Assembly (NCBI RefSeq): GCF_003202035.1
Contig: NZ_QJKC01000001.1
Coordinates: forward strand, 133,114-197,113
Length of the DNA stretch: 64,000 bases
From: Aquitalea magnusonii
Lineage (GTDB): Bacteria > Pseudomonadota > Gammaproteobacteria > Burkholderiales > Chromobacteriaceae
Reading direction: 5' to 3'
The translations under genes and the position numbers were made by a program. Position 1 is the first letter of the stretch; each line of letters starts with the position of its first letter. The notes under the pieces were generated by a model, which was given only the letters and a program-made list of their open reading frames with translations, made no database searches and was not told the DNA's origin. Positions 27,188-37,531 of this stretch are shown here, piece after piece.

Positions 27188-27342
27188 GCCATATATTTAC
27201 AGCAATGGCCAACAACGCAACATTAACTCTACCCAAAAAAGGAGATTGAACAGACATGGCTATCAAGCAAAGATTACTTACCGTTGTACAATTTTTTCTT
27301 TTTTTGAACAGCCGATATAAAATTCATCACTCTAGTTAGATC

Positions 27343-29169
27343 TCAAATAGGTCTTAGAATGAGTCGCAGGCAGAACCACCAAGCGTATACGGCCTCCGCC
27401 GACTGACATTCATCCTCATCGAGCAGACCGTGGGCGATGTGATTACGGAAATTGCATCCCCACGGATCTGCAAATAAGGCTTGCAGCTCGAATAGATGAT
27501 TTCCACTAAAAACACTAGCAATCTCCGGGAGCTTTAATAGTGTGTTAAGGCTATTTTCAGTCTCTTCCCCACTAGAGTCGAGATTCGTTGTCAGTGCTCC
27601 ACGGAGCTTAAGCTGATACCTAACTAAATATTCAAGTTGCGGCGCGAGAATATGTAATGCAGTCACAAAGTCATGCTTGAAGCCGGAATATAACGCCATA
27701 GCAAACACACGTACTCTACCTGCTGGCACAATCGGTGACTGGCTGACAATTTCCACAAAGTCAGCCTCAGTGAGTTGATGCTCAGCATAAAGAATTTCCA
27801 GTGCTGGAAGTATCATCGACACGACGTAAAATGATCGCTCAAATCGATATGCTCGGAGCACTTCGTGATGGACGATTCCATTGTTACAAGATTCGGAAGG
27901 ATCTACTCGAGTATCGAGCCCAGACAGTTTTGCCTGCACACGCCCATCTTTGTTTACCAAAGTTCGAGGAATGGTATGCAGCAAAAATGGCTGACGCAAC
28001 TGTTCCAAAATCTGCTCTCGCAGTTTGATTTCATCTGCCTGCGGAACAAGATTGATAAATGTCAGCATCCCTTCGACTGCGCATTTTCCTCGAATGATAT
28101 TTTGGGCGGCGCAGATCTCATCGCTAAGCTCTATCGACTCACCACCGATTTTACGCATTTCGCCGACAGCGTATTTTGAAGCCGCACCCATCATTGTTCT
28201 TAACTCAGCTATCCGCTCGTCACCACTGAAGCGTGCTCTTTCTCCACGCGGAATGCTTCGATAGGTCTGAATGGCCCTTTCGTAGAACCCTGCTGCTACG
28301 GCATGGGAAGGGTGAGGTGATGCCAACCTCATCTTTGCTTCACATACATAAGTTTCAGCCCTTTTAGCTGTAACCGTGGCAGCCCTTGTAGACTCCTTAA
28401 TCTTGGTAAACCACGTCTCCGACTTAGCGTATAACATACCAGCAATCATTGGTGCTACTGGCGATTGGCCATCATCGAAACTGTTTGCTAGGGACTCTAA
28501 TTTTTCGGCAATGGACTTTTTGCTATTGATATCGAGGGAGAAGTACCCAAGTAGTTCGGCAAGGTCACGCGCGACAAACCAATCTGATGGTGTTGCGGAC
28601 TGAAATGCTAATGACAGCTTCTGCTCAAGAACCTCTACAAGCCCATTCTTACCTCGGCCGGGCCCAAGTCCCAGTTTTACAGCTCTCTGCCAACACATGA
28701 AGCCATCTTCTCTCCATGCATCACTATTTAATGGAATCTGTAAGTATGAGTCGATTGCTGACCAAGCATCTTTAATATCGCGTGGTTCTCGAGTAGACCA
28801 AAGGATGTCATGCAGACGTGCTTTTAGGTATGGGTTGGACGCAGATGTTGCGACCGTCTGAAAAAGATGGAAGTCTTCAGTAGAAAAGTCACTGGGCCTG
28901 ACTATCCGGCTACCAATCGGCGAGATACTTTCCACAAACACATCATTAACGGACATTGGACTCAATCGCATTGAGCATACATCAGCGAGCAACCACAGAA
29001 CTTTACCGGGCCCTACTTCGTTCCGCCCCATCGCACTGATTGCTGCAGTCGAGAAGGTACGAGCTAGTGCATCGTAGCTTTCCACATTGACTTGACTGTT
29101 TTGCCAATCACTCTCTACTAGATGTGCAGTTGTGACAATGATTTCGGCGGGGTAACAAAGATATGCCAC
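27343..29169 (-). CDS. DUF4209 (HEPN-like) domain protein
   Basis: 608 residues, cytoplasmic. The C-terminal 150 residues match DUF4209, ending FRNHIAHGLLDEDE with Arg575 and His580: an R-x4-H signature as in HEPN-superfamily proteins, many of which are ribonucleases or toxin-like effectors. The N-terminal 450 residues are helical repeats of TPR-like character (KAEKLESLANSFDD type segments). It is divergent from a caspase-like protein gene 261 bp away and next to a type I restriction system. A defence role is inference; catalytic activity cannot be judged from sequence alone. Confidence 0.7.
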   Translation of the reverse strand: MAYLCYPAEIIVTTAHLVESDWQNSQVNVESYDALARTFSTAAISAMGRNEVGPGKVLWLLADVCSMRLSPMSVNDVFVESISPIGSRIVRPSDFSTEDFHLFQTVATSASNPYLKARLHDILWSTREPRDIKDAWSAIDSYLQIPLNSDAWREDGFMCWQRAVKLGLGPGRGKNGLVEVLEQKLSLAFQSATPSDWFVARDLAELLGYFSLDINSKKSIAEKLESLANSFDDGQSPVAPMIAGMLYAKSETWFTKIKESTRAATVTAKRAETYVCEAKMRLASPHPSHAVAAGFYERAIQTYRSIPRGERARFSGDERIAELRTMMGAASKYAVGEMRKIGGESIELSDEICAAQNIIRGKCAVEGMLTFINLVPQADEIKLREQILEQLRQPFLLHTIPRTLVNKDGRVQAKLSGLDTRVDPSESCNNGIVHHEVLRAYRFERSFYVVSMILPALEILYAEHQLTEADFVEIVSQSPIVPAGRVRVFAMALYSGFKHDFVTALHILAPQLEYLVRYQLKLRGALTTNLDSSGEETENSLNTLLKLPEIASVFSGNHLFELQALFADPWGCNFRNHIAHGLLDEDECQSAEAVYAWWFCLRLILRPI

Positions 29170-29429
29170 AAAGAGCCTTGCTGAGTTTCGAATCGCGAAA
29201 TATTTATAATAAATACTTACATCAAAGTTAAGCTAAACTGATCAAAAAATTGAACGCCTAGCTTCGTCCAAGCTTGTCTAGTCAAACTAGCTCATAACCT
29301 CCAAAGCGGCAATGCCAGTGTGCTAACATGGCGGTATTAGATTCGCATACCGACTTGGTAGGTGTGGCTCTTGAGATGATTTAATTTGTCACAGCTGGCT
29401 GTTTCATATACTAGACGAGGTGATTAATC

Positions 29430-30131
29430 ATGAAGACCCGTACAACAGTGAACGCGCGAATAGCGGCATCCAGATCGATCATAGTTCTGGAGGCTCCTTG
29501 GAGTTTGCATGAGCAGGATCAGTTGAGAGTATCTGTACTACCGTTTATCCAGGGAATGGCCCAGGTATGCGGTGATATTGATGTACTGTATAGCCGTTTT
29601 TTTGATAAAAGCAGTTTTGATCAAGCACTCACACATCTAACTTCTGGACCCAAATACGAAAATACAGTGGTTTACATCGCGGGACATGGAGAAGGGCGCA
29701 AGATTGAGGGCGTCGACATTAGACATCTAATGCTTCAGGTAGGGCTATTGTCGAAGTCTAAAAATATCAGTGGCATCCTGCTTGGCTCATGTCTAGTCGG
29801 AAACAACACCACCACGATGGAGACCTACTTGATTGAAACGTCATTGCGCTGGATGGCTGGATATCGTTGCATCGTCGACTGGATGTCAGGAACGATGATT
29901 GATATCAGCATCCTGCAAACAATGTTAAGCCCATCTTTTGATACCGCATGTGAAGAAATTGAGTTGTATAGAGAGTATTTCTCGCAAGCAACAAACCTTT
30001 TCGACAAAGAGGCTCTGATCGGAGTGTATGAGAGTGGAAAGGAAGCCGATATGGCTGACTCTCTTGTTTTCTCCATTCAGCCATCAGGCCGTGGGCGCAG
30101 ACCTATCAGCTTTCGATGCGGTGAATTGTAG
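29430..30131 (+). CDS. Caspase-like cysteine protease domain protein
   Basis: 233 residues. A hydrophobic strand and His in VVYIAGHGEGR (His86) are followed after 35 residues by GILLGSCLVGNN (Cys121), the His-Cys dyad layout of caspase/CHAT/C14-like proteases. The whole protein is little more than this domain, so it may act alone or with a partner. No sensor domain is attached. Its neighbours are the divergent DUF4209 gene and the hsd genes. In known bacterial systems such proteases cut gasdermins or other partners upon phage sensing; no gasdermin-like gene was seen here. The family call rests on motif reading. Confidence 0.6.
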   Translation: MKTRTTVNARIAASRSIIVLEAPWSLHEQDQLRVSVLPFIQGMAQVCGDIDVLYSRFFDKSSFDQALTHLTSGPKYENTVVYIAGHGEGRKIEGVDIRHLMLQVGLLSKSKNISGILLGSCLVGNNTTTMETYLIETSLRWMAGYRCIVDWMSGTMIDISILQTMLSPSFDTACEEIELYREYFSQATNLFDKEALIGVYESGKEADMADSLVFSIQPSGRGRRPISFRCGEL

Positions 30132-30363
30132 TTATATTCAATTTCCTACAGAAATTTTTATCCCAAAAGGGGAGGCGGCCCTCCCTAATCAGCTTGACTG
30201 GCAATGAATGAGTCGAGTCTGCACAATAGCGTTGTTGCTATCGGCACCCGAATTGCATGAACCTTGCAGGCAATGCAGTTAGAATAGATGCCAATTTAGA
30301 TGACCCGCTGCGTCCAGACATGGCAACCCAAGCGCCAAGGCTGGGTCATGCACCCCTGATCAC

Positions 30364-33300
30364 ATGGCAGACCCAAGAATGAGCCAAAGCAATTTCGATT
30401 TTCTGGCAGAACACTCCAGCTTGTTTGTCGAACTGGCCGTTGCCGCAGAACGTGTATTTGCCAGCGACCCCAATACCACGCTGATCAAGCTACGCCAGTT
30501 GGGTGAGGCCATGGCGCAAGATCTGGCCGTACGCAGCGGGGTGCCGTTTGACGACCAGACCAACCAGATAGACCTGCTGCAGAAGCTCAAGCGCGAGCTG
30601 AACCTGGATGCGCAGGTACTGAGCCTGTTTCACACCTTGCGCATTGAAGGTAACCGCGCCACGCACCAGTTCCAGACGCGACACAAGGACGCCATGGACG
30701 GGCTGCGGGTAGCCCGTGCGCTGGCCATCTGGTTCCATCAATCGTTTAGCAAAGCAGGGCTGAATTTCAAACCGGGTACCTTCACGCCCCCGGCAGACCC
30801 AAGCGTGCAGCTGCGCGACCTGCAGGAGCAGATTGAGAAACTCAAGGCCACGCTGAGTGACACCCGCCAGGCGCAGGAAAATAATCAGGAACTAGTCAGC
30901 CTGCTGGAGCAGGAACGTGAGCAGTATGAGGTACTGGCCAAGCAGATGGAGGTGGAGGCACACACCTATGAAGCGCTGGCACGGGAACATGAAGCACGAC
31001 TGGTGTCGATGCGCACGGATTTCGAACAGCAACTGGCTGCGCTGCAAGCCAGACTGGACCAGAGCACCAGCCAGCAGAACCGCAAGAAGACAGCCGCGGC
31101 GGGCAAGCATATCCATCTGGACGAAGCCCTCACCCGCATCATCATTGACCAGCAGCTGATTGCTGCGGGGTGGGAGGCTGATACCACTACCCTGACCTAC
31201 GCCAAGGGTGCACGGCCGGAGATTGGCAAAAACAAAGCCATTGCCGAATGGCCATGCAGTGGCAAACAGTCTGCCGACTACGTCCTGTTTGCCGGGCTTA
31301 CCCCGATTGCCGCCGTTGAAGCCAAACGGAAAAACGTAAATGTCTCCGGCAAGATTGAGCAGGCCGAACGCTACTCCCGCAGCCTGGCCAACACCCACGG
31401 ACTGAAGCCAGCCTGGCAGCTGGCCGGGCAAAACGCCCCATGGGCAGCCGGGCCATATGAAACCTTGCCGCAGTTATACCAGTTGCCCTTTGTCTACTCG
31501 TGCAATGGCCGTCCCTACATCAAACAATCGGCAGAACTGAGTGGCACCTGGTTCCGCGATGTACGCAAGAACAGCAATCTGGCACGTCCGTTGGTGGACT
31601 TCCATCGCCCGGAACAACTGCTGGACCTGCTATCCCGCAGCAAGGAAGAAGCCGAACAAAAACTGGCCAGCGAAGGGTTCGCCTACCTCAAGTTGCGTCC
31701 CTATCAGGAACTGGCCATTCAAGAAGTTGAGAAAGCCCTTGCCAACGACCAGCGCCAAGCCCTGCTGGCCATGGCCACCGGCACTGGCAAAACCCGCACC
31801 ATCATTGGCCTGATTTATCGCTTCCTCAAGGCAGAGCGCTTCAAGCGCATTCTGTTCCTGGTGGACCGCACTGCGCTGGGCGACCAGGCCCAGGGCACAT
31901 TTGACGAAGCCATCCTCGAACAGAACCTGCCGCTTTCCAAGCATTACAATATTGCCGAGCTGGACGACCTGATCGCCGATGACGCAGACCGCGTGCACGT
32001 GGCCACAGTGCAGGCCATGGTCAAACGGGTATTGTCCTCTGACAACCCGCCGGGCGTCGGCGCATACGACTGCATCATCGTGGACGAAGCCCACCGCGGC
32101 TACACTCTGGACCAGGAAATGACCGAAGGCGAACAGGCCATGCGCGACCAGGTGCAGTACCAGTCACGCTATCGCCAAGTGCTGGACTACTTTGACGCCG
32201 TCAAGATTGCCCTCACCGCCACGCCAGCCAAGCACACCTCGGATATCTTCGGCCACCCCGTCTATACCTACAGCTACCGTGAAGCCGTCGCCGACGACTG
32301 GCTGATCGACCACGAACCACCCATCCGCTACGAAACACTGCTGTCCCAAAATGGCATAACCTTTGCCAAAGGCAGCACAGTCACCGTAGTTGACACCCGC
32401 AGCGGCGAAATTGAAACGGCACATCTGGACGACGACCTCAATTTCGACGTCGAAAGCTTCAACCGGGGCGTCATTACCGAATCATTTAACCGGGTAATCT
32501 GCACTGAACTCGCCAAAGAACTCGACCCGTTTGGCGATGAAAAGACCATGATTTTTTGCGCCACCGACGCCCATGCCGACATGGTAAAACGCCTGCTGGA
32601 CGAGGCATTCAAAGAGCTGTACGGCGAAGAATACAACCAGGAAGCTGTCAAGAAGATCACCGGCAAATCCGACAAGGTGGACCAGCTGATCCGCCGCTAC
32701 AAGAACGAGCAATACCCCAACATCGCCATTACCGTAGACCTGCTCACCACCGGCATCGACGTGCCACGCATCTGCCACTTGGTCTTCATGCGCCGGGTAC
32801 GCTCCCGCATTCTGTATGAGCAGATGATAGGCCGGGCCACCCGCTGTTGCGACGACATCGGCAAAACCGTGTTCAAGATTTACGACCCGGTAGACATCTA
32901 TGCTGCGCTGGAAGACGTCAACACCATGAAACCCCTGGTGAAGAATGTCGCCATCACGCTGGACCAACTGATTGATGAGCTGGACGACCCGGCCAGCCAA
33001 ACCGTGCCCGGCAGTGCCGAAAACAAAACCCACGCCGACGACGTGCTGGCCATGATCAGCCAGAAGGTAATGCGTGTGCTGCGCAAGGCCGAGAACAAGG
33101 CCGAAAAGAACCCGCAGCTACGCCAAAAGCTGGACGAGCTGTCACAGCAATGGGGCGTCGAGCCCGCCAAACTGCATCAACACCTGCACCAGATGGGCCC
33201 GCAGGCAGCCTCGCAGTTTTTGAAACAGCACAAGACACTGACCCGGCAACTAGATGAAGTCAACCAGCTGATTGGCAGCCAGTATCGGCCCGTTATCTCC

Positions 33301-33861
33301 CAACACGAGGACAAGCTGGTCAGCCGCGAGCAAACCTATGGTGACCACGGCAAACCAGCGGACTTTCTGGAAAGCTTCCATCACTTCATTACCCAGCAGC
33401 TCAACCAGTCTGTCGCCTTGTCGGTAGTGGTCAAGCGCCCCAAAGACCTCACCCGCGAGCAACTAAAAGAAGTACGCCTGCTGCTGGACCAGAACGGCTT
33501 CAACGAAGCCCGGCTGAAAGCCGCCTGGCGCACCCAGACCAACCAGGACATCGCCGCAGGCATCATCGGCTATATCCGGCAAACCGCCATTGGCAGCGCC
33601 CTGCTATCGTTCGAACAGCGGGTGGGCAATGCCATGACCAGGATCTACCAGGCCCAAGCCTGGACACCCGTACAGCGCAAATGGCTGGAGCGGCTGGCCA
33701 AGCAACTCACCCACGAAGCCGTCATCGATCGCGACTTCATCAACAGCAACCCTGCATTTGCACAAAGTGGCGGTGCCCAGGGGCTGGATAAACTCCTTGG
33801 CCAGCAACTGAATACCGTACTGGACCAACTGGCCGAAACCCTGTGGGCCGACGCCGCATAA
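30364..33861 (+). CDS. hsdR: Type I restriction enzyme, R subunit
   Basis: 1165 residues. An N-terminal DUF4145-like helical region and coiled coil (about 135-240) precede a PD-(D/E)XK nuclease segment (ADYVLFAGLTPIAAVEAKRK) and a superfamily 2 motor with Walker A MATGTGKT at 470-477 and DEAH at 574-577. It translocates DNA and cuts it at a distance from unmethylated sites, with HsdM and HsdS. The start could be 30379 (MSQSNF), more typical for the family. GC-rich codon use, unlike the rest of the island, suggests separate acquisition. hsdM follows after 118 bp. Confidence 0.93.
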   Translation: MADPRMSQSNFDFLAEHSSLFVELAVAAERVFASDPNTTLIKLRQLGEAMAQDLAVRSGVPFDDQTNQIDLLQKLKRELNLDAQVLSLFHTLRIEGNRATHQFQTRHKDAMDGLRVARALAIWFHQSFSKAGLNFKPGTFTPPADPSVQLRDLQEQIEKLKATLSDTRQAQENNQELVSLLEQEREQYEVLAKQMEVEAHTYEALAREHEARLVSMRTDFEQQLAALQARLDQSTSQQNRKKTAAAGKHIHLDEALTRIIIDQQLIAAGWEADTTTLTYAKGARPEIGKNKAIAEWPCSGKQSADYVLFAGLTPIAAVEAKRKNVNVSGKIEQAERYSRSLANTHGLKPAWQLAGQNAPWAAGPYETLPQLYQLPFVYSCNGRPYIKQSAELSGTWFRDVRKNSNLARPLVDFHRPEQLLDLLSRSKEEAEQKLASEGFAYLKLRPYQELAIQEVEKALANDQRQALLAMATGTGKTRTIIGLIYRFLKAERFKRILFLVDRTALGDQAQGTFDEAILEQNLPLSKHYNIAELDDLIADDADRVHVATVQAMVKRVLSSDNPPGVGAYDCIIVDEAHRGYTLDQEMTEGEQAMRDQVQYQSRYRQVLDYFDAVKIALTATPAKHTSDIFGHPVYTYSYREAVADDWLIDHEPPIRYETLLSQNGITFAKGSTVTVVDTRSGEIETAHLDDDLNFDVESFNRGVITESFNRVICTELAKELDPFGDEKTMIFCATDAHADMVKRLLDEAFKELYGEEYNQEAVKKITGKSDKVDQLIRRYKNEQYPNIAITVDLLTTGIDVPRICHLVFMRRVRSRILYEQMIGRATRCCDDIGKTVFKIYDPVDIYAALEDVNTMKPLVKNVAITLDQLIDELDDPASQTVPGSAENKTHADDVLAMISQKVMRVLRKAENKAEKNPQLRQKLDELSQQWGVEPAKLHQHLHQMGPQAASQFLKQHKTLTRQLDEVNQLIGSQYRPVISQHEDKLVSREQTYGDHGKPADFLESFHHFITQQLNQSVALSVVVKRPKDLTREQLKEVRLLLDQNGFNEARLKAAWRTQTNQDIAAGIIGYIRQTAIGSALLSFEQRVGNAMTRIYQAQAWTPVQRKWLERLAKQLTHEAVIDRDFINSNPAFAQSGGAQGLDKLLGQQLNTVLDQLAETLWADAA

Positions 33862-33979
33862 AACACGACAGGTCCCGCATTAGGCAAAAGGCGGGGCCAT
33901 CGTTACAATCCCGACATCTTTCTCCCGGCAGCAGCGTGACACCCCTGTGCTGCCGCCCGCATTACTACTGACAAACACC

Positions 33980-35422
33980 ATGAACCAAAACGATATTGTC
34001 CAGAAGCTCTGGAGCCTGTGCGATGTACTGCGCGACGACGGCATCAACTACAGCGACTACGTGACCGAACTGGTCCTGCTGCTGTTCATCAAAATGGAAT
34101 ACGAGAACACCCAGTCCGGCGTCCTGCAACAGCATAAACTGCCGGAGTACGCCCGCTGGGATGTCCTGACCAAGCTATCCGGCATCAACCTGCTCAACTA
34201 TTATCGCCAGACCCTGCTGAAACTCAGCGTGGATCAGGACCCGCTGATTGCCGCCATTTATGCCGATGCGCAGACTCGTCTGCGCGAACCGCGCCATCTA
34301 GAACAACTGATTACCGCACTGGATAGCCTCGACTGGTTTTCGGCACAAAAAGACGGCCTGGGCGACCTGTATGAAGGCCTGCTGGAAAAAAACGCCAACG
34401 AAACCAAATCCGGTGCCGGGCAGTACTTCACCCCACGCCCGTTGATCGACAGCATCGTCGCGCTGCTTGCTCCGCAAGCCGGTGAAACCATTCAGGACCC
34501 GGCAGCAGGCACCGCAGGCTTCCTGATTGCCGCCGACAGCTACATCAAGGCACAAACCGACGACCTGTTCGACCTGACCGACAAGCAGCAGGCCTTCCAG
34601 CGCAACCGGGCCTATCTCGGTATGGAATTGGTGCCCGGCACCCGCCGTCTGGCACTGATGAACTGCCTGTTGCACGGCATGGAAGGCGACAACGAGGGCG
34701 TGGTCCATCTGGGCAATACCCTGGGCAGTGCCGGTAGCCATCTGCCCAAGGTCGACATCATGCTCAGCAACCCGCCGTTTGGCACGGCCAAGGGCGGCGG
34801 CGGCCCCACCCGCGACGACCTCACCTTTGATACCAACAACAAGCAACTGGCCTTCCTGCAGCACATCTACCGCCACCTGAAAGACGGCGGCCGCGCAGCC
34901 GTCGTCCTGCCCGACAACGTGCTGTTTGAAGCAGGCGTCGGTACCGACATCCGCCGTGACCTGATGGACAAGTGCGATCTGCACACCATCCTGCGCCTGC
35001 CCACCGGCATTTTCTATGCCCAGGGCGTCAAGACCAATGTGCTGTTCTTTCGCAAGGTCAGCGACAAGGCCACCGCCAGCACCCAACAAGTCTGGGTGTA
35101 CGACCTGCGCGCCAACATGCCCAAATTCGGCAAGCGCACCCCACTTACCCGCGCCCACTTTGCCGACTTCGAAGCCGCCTACAGCAGCAGCGCACGTATC
35201 GACCAGGGCGAAACCGGCCGCTTCCGCGCCTTCCGCCGTGACTGGATTCACGAGCGCGGCGACAGCCTGGACATCTCATGGTTGAAAGACGACAACGCAG
35301 AAGATGCCGCCGACCTGCCAGAGCCAGCCGTACTGGCCCGCGAAGCCATCGACGAGCTGAATGGTGCGCTGGATGAGTTGGCAGCGATTCTGGCCGAGCT
35401 GGGTGAAGAGGTGGCGGAATGA
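33980..35422 (+). CDS. hsdM: Type I restriction-modification DNA methyltransferase
   Basis: 480 residues. An N-terminal helical HsdM domain is followed by the SAM motif DPAAGTAGF (residue 173) and the catalytic NPPF (264-267), as in N6-adenine methyltransferases. GQYFTPRPLID is also characteristic. It modifies host DNA with HsdS and joins HsdR for cleavage. Its stop overlaps the hsdS start (ATGA). Confidence 0.95.
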   Translation: MNQNDIVQKLWSLCDVLRDDGINYSDYVTELVLLLFIKMEYENTQSGVLQQHKLPEYARWDVLTKLSGINLLNYYRQTLLKLSVDQDPLIAAIYADAQTRLREPRHLEQLITALDSLDWFSAQKDGLGDLYEGLLEKNANETKSGAGQYFTPRPLIDSIVALLAPQAGETIQDPAAGTAGFLIAADSYIKAQTDDLFDLTDKQQAFQRNRAYLGMELVPGTRRLALMNCLLHGMEGDNEGVVHLGNTLGSAGSHLPKVDIMLSNPPFGTAKGGGGPTRDDLTFDTNNKQLAFLQHIYRHLKDGGRAAVVLPDNVLFEAGVGTDIRRDLMDKCDLHTILRLPTGIFYAQGVKTNVLFFRKVSDKATASTQQVWVYDLRANMPKFGKRTPLTRAHFADFEAAYSSSARIDQGETGRFRAFRRDWIHERGDSLDISWLKDDNAEDAADLPEPAVLAREAIDELNGALDELAAILAELGEEVAE

Positions 35423-37023
35423 GTGAATTGCCGAAGGGGTGGTCATCCGTGGCAATTTCTGAAATTGCAATTTATAACCCAAAAACAGTAGCACCAGAAA
35501 ACACTGAATGCGCGTTCTCCCCGATGCAATACTTGGGAACAAACTTTCGCAGTCAACTCGGTTTTGAAGTTAAAACATGGGGTGACATCAAAAAAGCATA
35601 TACCCATTTTCAGAATGGTGATGTTTTGATGGCGAAAGTTACTCCATGTTTTGAAAATGGAAAGGCGGGCATTGCCAGCGACTTACCAAGCGGAATAGGT
35701 GCTGGCAGTAGCGAATTCATGGTGTTTCGTTCTACGGAAGCCATTTTGAATCGCTTCCTTCTGGGCTGGTTAAGCACACAAGATTTTCGTCGTCGTGCAA
35801 CTGTCGCCATGACGGGCTCTGTCGGCTTAAAGCGTGTGCCTAAAGATTTTGTGCTTGCAGAACAAATTCCACTCGCCCCCTTCCCCGAACAAAAACGCAT
35901 CGCCGACAAGCTCGATGCAACCTTGGCACGGGTCGATATCTGCCGCGAACGCCTGGCCCGTGTGGCGCCCATCCTCAAACGCTTCCGTCAGTCGGTGCTT
36001 GCAGCCGCTACCAGTGGGCGACTGACTGCGGACTGGAGGGAGCAACAGCGGCATAGCAATGCTGGAAGTGATGCTAAAAAGCAGCAATGTAATCTCTGTA
36101 GAAAGGATGCAGAATGGACTGATGAAATCAACCCAGCATCAGTTACGCAGAATGAATGCAGCACTTGTCAAGCCAGGCCCAACTTGCAGAGTTTCCAGAC
36201 TGCGGAAGATATTCTTAGTAAAAGTTTGGCTGAAAAAGCAATATCGAATCCACGAGGTTATAAAAAAACTGTAGCTCTCGAGCCGCATCCAGATGAAATA
36301 TTACCGCAAGGGTGGTGTTGGATTTCTTTGGACCAGGCTTGCTTGAAAATTACCGATGGAACACACCATTCGCCAGTAAATTTGTCATCTGGTGACTTCA
36401 TGTACGTCACATCTAAAAATGTTCGAGAGGGATATTTAGATTTAAGCTCTATTACCTATGTTAACAAAGAAACACATGCTGAGATTTATGCTCGTTGCGA
36501 TGTTAAGGTACAAGATGTTCTGTATGTTAAGGATGGAGTTAATACTGGATTGGCCTGTGTTAATGCATTAGAAGACCCAATATCCCTACTATCCAGTGTC
36601 GGCGTTTTAAGACCATCATCAATCCTCAAGCCCATATATTTACAACACTATTTAAACTCCCCGACAGGGCGTGGAAAAATGCTTGGCAAGATGCTTGGCA
36701 CTGCAATTAAGCGCCTTACTATTGGTAAAATAGCTGAATCACCGATTTCAATACCGCCATTGGCCGAACAAACCGAAATCGTCCGCCGTGTGGAAACGCT
36801 GTTCGCCTTCGCCGACCGCCTCGAAGCCCGCCTAGCCAGCGCCACGGTTGCCGCCGAGCGCCTGACGCCGTCGCTATTGGCCAAAGCCTTCCGTGGCGAG
36901 CTGGTACCACAAGACCCTAACGACGAACCGGCCAGCGAGCTGCTCAAACGCCTGGCTGCCAGCCGGGAGTCCGCAGGCAAGGCACCCAAGGCCAAACGCA
37001 GCCGAAAACCTGCTGCGGCATAA
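35419..37023 (+). CDS. hsdS: Type I restriction enzyme specificity subunit
   Basis: 534 residues with two target recognition domains, each followed by a conserved helical spacer: LAPFPEQKRIADKLDATLARVD around 160, and IPPLAEQTEIVRRVETLFAFADRLEARL near the C-terminus. An unusual CNLCRKDAEW...CSTC segment between the two halves has four cysteines and may bind zinc. The recognition halves are AT-rich, whereas the spacers match the GC-rich hsdM/hsdR, the usual pattern of domain shuffling. It sets the DNA target; the sequence recognised cannot be read. Confidence 0.93.
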   Translation: MSELPKGWSSVAISEIAIYNPKTVAPENTECAFSPMQYLGTNFRSQLGFEVKTWGDIKKAYTHFQNGDVLMAKVTPCFENGKAGIASDLPSGIGAGSSEFMVFRSTEAILNRFLLGWLSTQDFRRRATVAMTGSVGLKRVPKDFVLAEQIPLAPFPEQKRIADKLDATLARVDICRERLARVAPILKRFRQSVLAAATSGRLTADWREQQRHSNAGSDAKKQQCNLCRKDAEWTDEINPASVTQNECSTCQARPNLQSFQTAEDILSKSLAEKAISNPRGYKKTVALEPHPDEILPQGWCWISLDQACLKITDGTHHSPVNLSSGDFMYVTSKNVREGYLDLSSITYVNKETHAEIYARCDVKVQDVLYVKDGVNTGLACVNALEDPISLLSSVGVLRPSSILKPIYLQHYLNSPTGRGKMLGKMLGTAIKRLTIGKIAESPISIPPLAEQTEIVRRVETLFAFADRLEARLASATVAAERLTPSLLAKAFRGELVPQDPNDEPASELLKRLAASRESAGKAPKAKRSRKPAAA

Positions 37024-37531
37024 AGCTTTCCCACCCGTGAGGCAGACTGTCAATGTTGCAAGAATGCTGACATCAGTGTCGGCATTCACTTTCCACGGGT
37101 GGAGAGAGAGTGGAAGAGGCTGAACAGAGCTATCTAGCGTAAACCAGCATGCATGAGATGTTGGTGCTTATGTTGGTATGTATAAAATTATCAAATAATA
37201 ATTTGATTTAAAATCAAAATGATAACTTCACTTTTCGGTAGGCGCCGCCCCACCAAATTAGCATTTCACACCGTGTCACGGTGTGCCAAGAACCCCGGGA
37301 AATAAGCCTCTCGGGGTTTTTTTATGGCTTTTTACCGTGGCATGACACGTCTTGACATGCCCCCATTCCAGGGGGCATGAAGGGTGCATAAACAACGGGG
37401 GTACAAGTGTAACTTTGCGGCCGTTTTGGCACTCGTTTGCACATTAATTGTCACCGCCGATTTGTAGCGTTTTTGTCACGATTTGCGCTTTTTTTGTCAC
37501 CGGTGCGTAAAAATTTAACGCTTCCTTACTG
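37024..37531. other. Island 1 / island 2 boundary region
   Basis: 508 bp without a gene. From left to right it holds an AT-rich stretch with two GTTGGT repeats (37160, 37172), the diverged att-like site, a terminator, and a TTGACATGCC segment also found just inside attL (20813). This is the order expected of an attR followed by a second attL-like end. Confidence 0.6.
37240..37323 (+). repeat. Middle att-like site: diverged ssrA 3' end plus terminator
   Basis: GCCGCCCCACCAAATT matches the ssrA acceptor and flank (GCCGCCTCCACCAAATT) with a 1-base gap and is followed, as in attL, by a short hairpin (CACACCG/CGGTGTG) and a terminator (AACCCCG/CGGGGTTTTTTT). The spacing is the same though the hairpin sequences differ, so it is an independent copy from another ssrA gene or element. 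Confidence 0.65.

Noticed and set aside
29430-30360. A gasdermin-like partner for the caspase-like protein.
   Set aside because: The only small frames around it lack a membrane-inserting beta domain or acylated cysteine N-terminus; no candidate is coded.
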